NCBI GenBank assembly: GCA_031418775.1 | Contig: JANOJN010000016.1 | Coordinates: forward strand, 19,313-83,312 | Direction of reading: 5' to 3' | Source: JANLQX01 sp031418775 | GTDB taxonomy: Bacteria > Actinomycetota > Acidimicrobiia > Acidimicrobiales > JANYDT01 | Length of the DNA: 64,000 bases | Shown here: piece after piece, positions 58,709-64,000 of the stretch | Layout: each line of letters opens with the position of its first letter | How positions within the stretch are numbered: the first letter of the stretch is position 1 | Program-made: the position numbers and the translations under genes | The notes under the pieces: generated by a model | What the model was told of the DNA's origin: nothing | Databases searched by the model: none | What the model saw: only the letters and a program-made list of their open reading frames with translations

Positions 58709-60115
58709 ATGCCTCACACACGCGAAGCTATTGCGGCCATGTTGTCCGCCCCTCCTCGTCGACGAGTTTCGTTCGGTGCACTTCTCGTTCTCTCGTCGGC
58801 TGTCGCCGTTGTTGCGTGGGCGATCGTGCGTGGCTCCGCCATACGCCGGAATCCCGACACCAAGCTCGAGGCGGCCCCACTCGTCGGCAAGTGGGACTGG
58901 GCGCCCACGCCGAAGATCATCCCGGCAGTCATCATCGGCTGCGTGGTGGTTCTTTGGGCCGGGCGTGGACGGTCGGAACGGCCACATCTGCGAGACCTCG
59001 GAGTCATAGGTTCACTTAGCTTCGTCTGGACGGTCGCTCTGGCGTGGTCGCAGGGTCGAGCAGCGATGATCGATCCGATCATCGACCCGACCGAATACTG
59101 GGCGCGACTCCCCAAGCTCCCTCCAGCAACAGAGATGCTTCGGGTCTGGGCGGACCCGATGTGGATGCGCAACCAACCGGTGCACCTCAAGGGTCACCCG
59201 CCCGGCTACGTGCTCATTCTCAAGGCCATGGCGCAAGTTGGACTGCGCAGCCCATGGGCGGCCGCTGCCGTGAGCTGGTTGGCGGCGGCCAGCGTCGCTG
59301 TTGGTCTGGTCGTGGTCGTCCGACTGTGTACCAAGGGAGATGCATGGCGTCGGGTTGCGCCGTTCGCCGTGGTGGCTCCCTACGCAGTGTGGATGGGCAC
59401 CTCGGCCGACGCGGTGTTCACTGCATTCGGTGTGTGGGGAGTCGTGGGCGTCACGGCGTCCGCCTCTGCCGTTCAGGCGAAGCGGCGGCTTCTGTTCGGT
59501 GTGCTGGGAGGACTCTCGCTCGGCTTCGCGGCCTTCCTCTCCTACGGCATGGCACCTTTCCTGATCATCCCCGGCCTGGCGATCCTCGGCGTGCCGGCGG
59601 TCTCGTGGCGAGAACGGGCACAGAGCATCGCCTCAACGGCGATGGGCGGTCTCGTTGTCGTGGCCATCTTCGCGGTCTTGCGCTTCTGGTGGTTCGGTGG
59701 GCTCGCCACCACGCGAATCTTCTATTGGAAGGGAACTGCGAAATTTCGACCATGGGGATACTTCTTCGTCGCGAACATCGCCAACGTCGCGATCGCTTCC
59801 GGCCCGGCCGTCATTGCTGGAATGGGGGCCGTGGCCGGGGCCGGTCTTCGCGAAGCGAAAGCAAGCCTTCGCTCGTTGGTCGAAACCGTCGACCGTTCCT
59901 GGGTGTTGGCACTTGGGGCGGTGCTTGCGATGTTCAGCGCGAACGTCTCGCAGCTCTCGAAAGGGGAGACCGAACGAATCTGGTTGCCCTTTTTCGTCTT
60001 TCTCGTGCCCCTCACGTCGGCACTCGGCCGCACGCTTTGGAGTCGACGGTGCTGGATCGCGCTCCAGGCGGTGACAGCCCTTGTGCTGCAGGTCGGACTG
60101 CTGTCGAAGTGGTAG
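58709..60115 (+). CDS. GT-C-type multi-spanning glycosyltransferase-like membrane protein
   Basis: This is a 468-residue integral membrane protein with about ten hydrophobic segments. HPPGYVLIL in the second large loop and the ERIWLPFFVF region near residue 420 resemble GT39/ArnT and DUF2029-type GT-C proteins that use polyprenyl-phosphate sugars outside the membrane. No Asp-rich catalytic loop is unmistakable. ATG 58709 or GTG 58703 may start it. Neighbouring sugar epimerase and glycosyltransferase genes support a glycoconjugate role. Confidence 0.65.
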   Translation: MPHTREAIAAMLSAPPRRRVSFGALLVLSSAVAVVAWAIVRGSAIRRNPDTKLEAAPLVGKWDWAPTPKIIPAVIIGCVVVLWAGRGRSERPHLRDLGVIGSLSFVWTVALAWSQGRAAMIDPIIDPTEYWARLPKLPPATEMLRVWADPMWMRNQPVHLKGHPPGYVLILKAMAQVGLRSPWAAAAVSWLAAASVAVGLVVVVRLCTKGDAWRRVAPFAVVAPYAVWMGTSADAVFTAFGVWGVVGVTASASAVQAKRRLLFGVLGGLSLGFAAFLSYGMAPFLIIPGLAILGVPAVSWRERAQSIASTAMGGLVVVAIFAVLRFWWFGGLATTRIFYWKGTAKFRPWGYFFVANIANVAIASGPAVIAGMGAVAGAGLREAKASLRSLVETVDRSWVLALGAVLAMFSANVSQLSKGETERIWLPFFVFLVPLTSALGRTLWSRRCWIALQAVTALVLQVGLLSKW

Positions 60116-60121
60116 GCGGGT

Positions 60122-61054
60122 TTACGCCATCGATGGAGTCTTCGCCCGGCTGAACACACCGAGCACGGCGAGCGTGCCGATGGCCATTGCCAGCCAGAAA
60201 CCCATCGTTCCGCCGGTGGCTCCGAGGAATCCGCCCGTCCAGCCGGAGCGTCCGTCTCGCCACAGCAGTGCGACAAGCACGGTCAGCACGGCAAACCCGA
60301 CACCGCCACCAAGGGCAAGGGCGCGTTGACGAAGCACCGCGCCGGCGATGATCGCGGCGCCCAAGGCAATGGTGAGCAACGCCGACAGCGGGTTGAACCA
60401 CAGCACCTTGAGCTCACCGAACTTCCACCCGAGCAACGCTCCCTGCTTGGCGGCAAAGTCCGTCGACCTGGCCACGATGAGTCCGAGCGCGCCGATGGCC
60501 ACTGCGACGCCACCGAGCACGACCTGCGCCCGACGGGCGGCTTCGGCACCCTTGCGTCGCACGCCATCGACCCCGAAATGACGACCGGCACCTGTGGCGA
60601 ACAGCAAGAGATGGATGGCGAACATCAGGTAGTACGACCACGGCCATTCATACGCCTTGGTGTACGTGAGCACCGACATGGCGATCGACACGCTGAGCGC
60701 AGCTCCGATGAGCGAGGCGATCCGGGTGAAGTAGCCGGTCAGCAGGAGAGCAGCGATCGTGGCCTCGGTGATCAGGGTGATCCAGCCGAACACGCTGTAC
60801 TGCTTCACCACGACGTTTTCCAGGAACCACGAATACGGCGGAAACACCGGCCGTTCGATGGCCGAAGCGACGTACTTGTAGAGTCCGTTCCCTTTCTGCT
60901 GCCCGAAGTTCCCTGGTCGCTTCCACTCGAGGTTCGACAGCCAGAGCAGCCCGACGACGATGCGCATGGCGCCGATGATCAGCGGTCGTGCTTTCGCTTC
61001 GAGCGAGTCGATTCGGCCCTGCAGGTTCGAAAGCGGGGTTGGGCTGTTCGTCAT
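60122..61054 (-). CDS. DoxX/TQO-small-subunit-like membrane protein
   Basis: This is a 310-residue protein with about six to seven membrane spans. RPLIIGAMRIVVGLLWLSNLEWKRP and the four-helix core (TEATIAALLLTGYFTRIASLIG) resemble DoxX and TQO small subunit DoxD proteins. FGQQKGNGLYKYV lies in the first loop. Such proteins are linked to redox or oxidative-stress metabolism, but the partner is unknown. The ATG has TACTGT seven bases upstream. It converges on the GT-C gene. Confidence 0.75.
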   Translation of the reverse strand: MTNSPTPLSNLQGRIDSLEAKARPLIIGAMRIVVGLLWLSNLEWKRPGNFGQQKGNGLYKYVASAIERPVFPPYSWFLENVVVKQYSVFGWITLITEATIAALLLTGYFTRIASLIGAALSVSIAMSVLTYTKAYEWPWSYYLMFAIHLLLFATGAGRHFGVDGVRRKGAEAARRAQVVLGGVAVAIGALGLIVARSTDFAAKQGALLGWKFGELKVLWFNPLSALLTIALGAAIIAGAVLRQRALALGGGVGFAVLTVLVALLWRDGRSGWTGGFLGATGGTMGFWLAMAIGTLAVLGVFSRAKTPSMA

Positions 61055-61061
61055 GGTTCGT

Positions 61062-61067
61062 ACAGTA
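61062..61067 (-). promoter_or_regulatory. -10 box of DoxX-like gene (leaderless)
   Basis: TACTGT on the minus strand, seven bases upstream of ATG 61054. Confidence 0.55.
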
Positions 61068-61112
61068 CGGGTCCGGGGATGCGCTGCGCCGGATCGCGCG
61101 ATCAGTGTTCGC

Positions 61113-62189
61113 TCAGCGTTTCACAGCTGTTCTCAGCTTTGCCCGGGCGAACTCCGCCATGCCGTCGGCGAACGAAACGGTAGAACGGAAACCGAGCACG
61201 CCCTCAGCTCGCTTCGTTGACGCAAAGACGTGGCGGACATCGCCCATGCGAAACGCCCCGGAGACCTTCGGCCAGAGTTCGTCGCCCGGGCTGGCGCCGA
61301 ATGCCCGAGCCAGTTCGCCGGCCATCTCGCCGACCGTGCGTGACTGCGACGAGGCAACGTTGCACGCCACGAACGACCCACTCGGTCGATCGGTGAGCAG
61401 CGCGGCGACGTTGGCGGCAGCAACGTCGCGCACGTGCACGAAGTTGCGACGCTGCCGACCGTCCTCGGTCACGTTCGGGTTTCGGCCGTCCTCGAGGGCC
61501 GAGCGGAAGATGCTGGCGACCCCGGCATAGGGGGTGTTGCGGGGCATGCGCGGTCCGTAGACGTTGTGGTAGCGCAGGGCCACCGACGACACGTCGTGCT
61601 CTCGCGTGAACGGTGCGAGCAGGTGTTCCTGGTGCAGTTTCGTTGCCGCGTAGACGTTGCGCGGGTCGAGAATTGCGTCCTCGGGAACCTCCTCACTGGT
61701 CACATCGTTGCCGCAGATCGGACACGGAGGCTCGAAGCGTCCGGCCTCCAGATCGGGCTGTCGACGAGGGGCAGGGGCGACGATGCCGTGTTCGGCGCAT
61801 CGGTAGCGACCTTCGCCGTAGACGACCATGCTCGATGCCAGAACGATGCGACCGGCGAATCCGACGTCGTGGAGGGCGCGCAGGCCGACGGCCCAACCCG
61901 TGTCGTTGTGGCTCACATAGTCGTCGACGTCGCCGAAGTCGACGCCCAGGCCGACCTTTCCGGCCTGGTGGCAGACGGCGGTCACGCCATCGAGCGCCGT
62001 GCGCCATGCGTCGATGTCCCGGCAGTCGCCCCACATGTAGGTGGCCCGTTCGTCGAGATAGTCGGGGCGCTCGGCGTGCGCCTGGGGATCGAGGTTGTCG
62101 AGGACGGTCACTTCGACGCGACGTGTGATGAGGTCGTCGACGACATGGGAACCGATGAATCCGGCGCCGCCGGTGACAAGAACACGCAT
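61113..62189 (-). CDS. NAD-dependent sugar epimerase/dehydratase with Cys-rich insert
   Basis: This is a 358-residue extended SDR. The dinucleotide fold starts VLVTGGAGFIGSHV (GGAGFIG at 7-13) and the catalytic pair is Y180-x3-K184 (NVYAATK). Residues 131-159 form an insert with C131, H134, C156 and C159 (CAEHG ... CPICG), probably a zinc site, seen in some actinobacterial epimerases. It would modify a nucleotide sugar. GAGG lies five bases before ATG 62189. It is divergent from a family 2 glycosyltransferase. Confidence 0.88.
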   Translation of the reverse strand: MRVLVTGGAGFIGSHVVDDLITRRVEVTVLDNLDPQAHAERPDYLDERATYMWGDCRDIDAWRTALDGVTAVCHQAGKVGLGVDFGDVDDYVSHNDTGWAVGLRALHDVGFAGRIVLASSMVVYGEGRYRCAEHGIVAPAPRRQPDLEAGRFEPPCPICGNDVTSEEVPEDAILDPRNVYAATKLHQEHLLAPFTREHDVSSVALRYHNVYGPRMPRNTPYAGVASIFRSALEDGRNPNVTEDGRQRRNFVHVRDVAAANVAALLTDRPSGSFVACNVASSQSRTVGEMAGELARAFGASPGDELWPKVSGAFRMGDVRHVFASTKRAEGVLGFRSTVSFADGMAEFARAKLRTAVKR

Positions 62190-62210
62190 TGGACCTCTTT
62201 TGTATCCCAT

Positions 62211-62216
62211 TAGGGT
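62211..62216 (+). promoter_or_regulatory. -10 box of the GT2 gene (leaderless)
   Basis: TAGGGT, eight bases upstream of GTG 62225. Confidence 0.5.
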
Positions 62217-62224
62217 GCGCTCCC

Positions 62225-62893
62225 GTGCTTTCTGACCCCACCACGCCGCTTGTCGACGTGATCATTCCCGCACTCAATGAGGCCGAGAACTTGCCATGGC
62301 TTCTCGCGCGTATGCCAGTGGGGTACCGTCCGATCGTCGTCGACAACAACTCGACGGACGACACCGCGGCGGTTGCTGCGTCGTACGGTGCGTTCGTTGT
62401 GAGCGAGACGATCCCCGGATTCGGGTCAGCCTGCTTCGCCGGGCTCGTTGCCGCCACTGCGCGCTACGTTTGCTTCCTCGACGGCGACGGATCGCTGGAT
62501 CCTCGGCATCTTCCGCTCGTTGCCGGTCCCGTGATCGACGGACGTTTCGAGCTGATGCTTGGCGCTCGACGCCCATCGAAGGGGGCGATGCACGTTCACC
62601 AGCGCGTCGCCAACCGAGCCCTCGCTCTTGAACTGCGTCGTCGGACGAAGGTGGCGTTCACCGATCTCGGTCCTATGCGCGCATGTGGTCGCGAGGCTCT
62701 GCTCGGGCTCGGCATGAAGGATCGCCGGTCGGGCTGGCCTTTGGAGATGGTCCTACGCTCGCATAGGGCTGGATGGACGATCGGTGAAACGCCCGTGCCC
62801 TACGCGCCACGTCTCGCCGGTGAGTCGAAGGTGACGGGCACCTTCAAGGGCACGCTGCGTGCGGTGAAGGACATGGGCAAGCTGCTGCGCTGA
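62225..62893 (+). CDS. Family 2 glycosyltransferase
   Basis: This is a 222-residue cytosolic GT-A fold enzyme. VDVIIPALNEAENLPWLL opens the nucleotide-sugar fold, IVVDNNSTDDTAAVA follows, and LDGDGSLDP carries the metal-binding DxD-like motif. It resembles dolichyl-phosphate mannose/glucose synthase-type transferases without membrane spans. The acceptor is unknown. GTG 62225 fits the TAGGGT box; it converges on the TIGR04282 gene, 10 bases away. Confidence 0.88.
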   Translation: MLSDPTTPLVDVIIPALNEAENLPWLLARMPVGYRPIVVDNNSTDDTAAVAASYGAFVVSETIPGFGSACFAGLVAATARYVCFLDGDGSLDPRHLPLVAGPVIDGRFELMLGARRPSKGAMHVHQRVANRALALELRRRTKVAFTDLGPMRACGREALLGLGMKDRRSGWPLEMVLRSHRAGWTIGETPVPYAPRLAGESKVTGTFKGTLRAVKDMGKLLR

Positions 62894-62903
62894 CCCTGGA
62901 TCG

Positions 62904-63626
62904 TCAACGCACCGTGGCGTCGGGAACCGCGGTGTCCGGAGGAGCGGACTCTGGAAGGGCGGAGTTGGCCAACGCACGCTCGATTATGCGCCAGGCTCTC
63001 GTCACCTGCAGGCGAGGCTCTGCGTTCGCGACCGCGACGATGTCGCCGATCTCGTCGATGTCGCGTAGCCGTCCGACGTCGTGGACGCGCCATCCGCACG
63101 ACAACAGTCGTTCTCGTTGGGCCGCTCCGGTCTCGTCGGTGCTCATCGGCACGTCGTGGAAGAGCAGGTCGTAGCTTGTCTCGTCCGGACGGAGGGCCCG
63201 GAGCCCGATGAGCCAAAACCCGCCGTCGTCGGCCGGGCCGAACACCGCGTCGACCTCGGCTTGCGCCAGCGCGTCGATGGCCTCGTCGACCATCGCCGCG
63301 GTGACCTGTGGCGTGTCCATGGCGATGAGCACCATGGCGGTGCGGTGAAGCGCGTGCACGTCGCCGAACGCGGCCGGCAGCCTTCGGTCGAGCCCGCCGT
63401 CGACTTGGGGGATCACGGCGATTCCCGTCGGGACCCACGGCGATGGGTCGCCGTCGAACACGGCCACGGTGCCGGTCGACCTCGTCGACCTGAGCACAGC
63501 TCGGAACGTGTCGTCCAACGCGGCTGCGGCGACAGCCGCCGCTTGGTCCGCCGTGAGCGGAGGGGTGAGTCGGGTCTTCACACGTCCCGGCGACGGGGCC
63601 TTGGCCAGAACGATCACAATGGTCAT
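62904..63626 (-). CDS. TIGR04282/DUF2064 glycosyltransferase-like protein
   Basis: This is a 240-residue protein of the DUF2064 family, distantly related to CofC/MobA nucleotidyltransferases. IVIVLAKAPSPGRVKTRLTPPL is the signature N-terminus, and VFGPADDGGFWLIGL and VLIAMDTPQVTAAMV are other blocks. TIGR04282 members are annotated as arsenosugar-pathway glycosyltransferases; that role is not supported here because no arsM-type gene is nearby. The ATG has TAGCCT eight bases upstream. Confidence 0.85.
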   Translation of the reverse strand: MTIVIVLAKAPSPGRVKTRLTPPLTADQAAAVAAAALDDTFRAVLRSTRSTGTVAVFDGDPSPWVPTGIAVIPQVDGGLDRRLPAAFGDVHALHRTAMVLIAMDTPQVTAAMVDEAIDALAQAEVDAVFGPADDGGFWLIGLRALRPDETSYDLLFHDVPMSTDETGAAQRERLLSCGWRVHDVGRLRDIDEIGDIVAVANAEPRLQVTRAWRIIERALANSALPESAPPDTAVPDATVR

Positions 63627-63634
63627 CGCGAATG

Positions 63635-63640
63635 AGGCTA
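63635..63640 (-). promoter_or_regulatory. -10 box of TIGR04282 gene (leaderless)
   Basis: TAGCCT on the minus strand, eight bases upstream of ATG 63626. Confidence 0.5.
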
Positions 63641-63706
63641 CCGACTCGAGCGTCGGCGATCCTCAGGCTCTCTCAGCGGCGCGTGGGTGTTCCGGCTCGG
63701 CCTGGC

Positions 63707-63712
63707 TAGGGT
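63707..63712 (+). promoter_or_regulatory. -10 box of the last AhpD-like gene (leaderless)
   Basis: TAGGGT, seven bases upstream of ATG 63720. Confidence 0.55.
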
Positions 63713-63719
63713 GATCTTC

Positions 63720-64000
63720 ATGCTTGTGCCTGCTCTTCCTGCAGAGGATGCGCCCCTCCTCATGCGTCCCTATTACGCCCGGGGCGATCCAGGGCCGATC
63801 CTGGCCACCATGGCGCACGTGCCGGAGCTCACCGAAGTGGCGATGCCGTTCCTCGGTGCCGCGCTCGGCGCATCGTCAGTGGATTTCCGAACGAAGGAAA
63901 TCGTGATCGTGCGCACGTCGGCGCTGCTCGGCTGTCGGTATTGCATCGACAGTCACACCACGGTCGCGCTCGACGCAGGACTGTCGTTCGACCAGGTGCA
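63720..64000 (+). CDS. AhpD-like / carboxymuconolactone decarboxylase-family protein, N-terminal part
   Basis: The gene runs off the right edge; 93 codons are visible. The AhpD-type core is present: TKEIVIVRTSALLGCRYCIDSHTTVALDAGLS with the redox C-x2-C and the following His (split here as GCRYCIDSH). Relatives act in peroxide reduction or as decarboxylases. ATG 63720 has TAGGGT seven bases upstream. It is the second AhpD-like gene in the window. Confidence 0.8.
   Translation, partial: MLVPALPAEDAPLLMRPYYARGDPGPILATMAHVPELTEVAMPFLGAALGASSVDFRTKEIVIVRTSALLGCRYCIDSHTTVALDAGLSFDQV

Noticed and set aside
1..64000. tRNA, rRNA or other structured RNA genes
   Set aside because: No cloverleaf-like segment or conserved rRNA sequence was recognised in the intergenic gaps by eye; a covariance-model scan was not possible.

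Overview
The window is high-GC DNA with dense coding, short intergenic gaps and many GTG starts. Gene content points to an actinobacterium, most likely an acidimicrobial lineage such as Ilumatobacter relatives. The evidence is an ECF sigma factor with an RskA-type anti-sigma next to a fasciclin protein, F420 genes, a DUF222/HNH protein behind a CGAAC-N4-GTTC LexA box, MaoC pairs, and an HU protein with Lys/Ala-rich tails. This taxonomic call is an inference. No rRNA, tRNA, CRISPR array, insertion sequence or phage module was seen.

Layout. 0-12.8 kb: metabolic genes (a VapC fragment, an iron/2-oxoglutarate-type oxygenase, acetoacetyl-CoA synthetase, class II aldolase, a frameshifted sulfatase, phosphoglucose isomerase, YaaA, a MaoC hydratase pair, an HNH nuclease). 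12.8-16.4 kb: a sugar ABC importer (binding protein, two permeases, no ATPase) behind a LacI-type operator. 16.4-22.4 kb: a lycopene cyclase, an SPFH protein with a duplicated 3' end, a PPOX flavoprotein, a DEAD-box helicase and a HIT-like unknown. 22.4-33.5 kb: a GH3 glycosidase, HrpA, a LacI regulator whose promoter carries a near-copy of the transporter operator, an N-acyl-D-amino-acid deacylase, uridine phosphorylase and a metallo-hydrolase. 33.5-35.7 kb: a small accessory patch with a MazEF-type toxin-antitoxin pair and a LexA-box-preceded DUF222/HNH protein. 35.8-37.8 kb: two malyl-CoA/citrate-lyase-type enzymes. 37.8-42.4 kb: a three-gene operon with two RecB/Cas4-like nuclease homologues, an Nfu protein, an SDR, a nitroreductase and a decayed NfuA-like gene. 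42.5-49.1 kb: exonuclease VII, a PBP4-type peptidase, an AhpD-like protein, a decayed molybdopterin oxidoreductase, HU and an H1-like protein. 49.1-58.7 kb: a PIG-L deacetylase with CofC, the sigma/anti-sigma/fasciclin module, an LLM oxidoreductase, an ASCH-PrmA fusion and a two-gene nucleotidyltransferase toxin-like unit. 58.7-64 kb: membrane proteins, sugar-nucleotide and glycosyltransferase genes, and the start of a second AhpD-like gene.

The clearest window-wide signal is a TANNNT -10 box 6-8 bases before the start codon of about nineteen genes on both strands. This implies that much of the transcriptome is leaderless, and it fixes many start codons. In two accessory loci the regulatory site is built into such a promoter: a 15-bp-arm palindrome at the toxin-antitoxin pair and a LexA box at the HNH gene.

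Three genes are broken: the sulfatase by one base, the NfuA-like gene by an internal deletion, and the oxidoreductase by a stop codon plus an internal deletion. The most system-like candidates for something undescribed are the paired nuclease operon (one active-looking, one degenerate, both with the same four-cysteine layout), the nucleotidyltransferase/small-protein pair and the ASCH-PrmA fusion.
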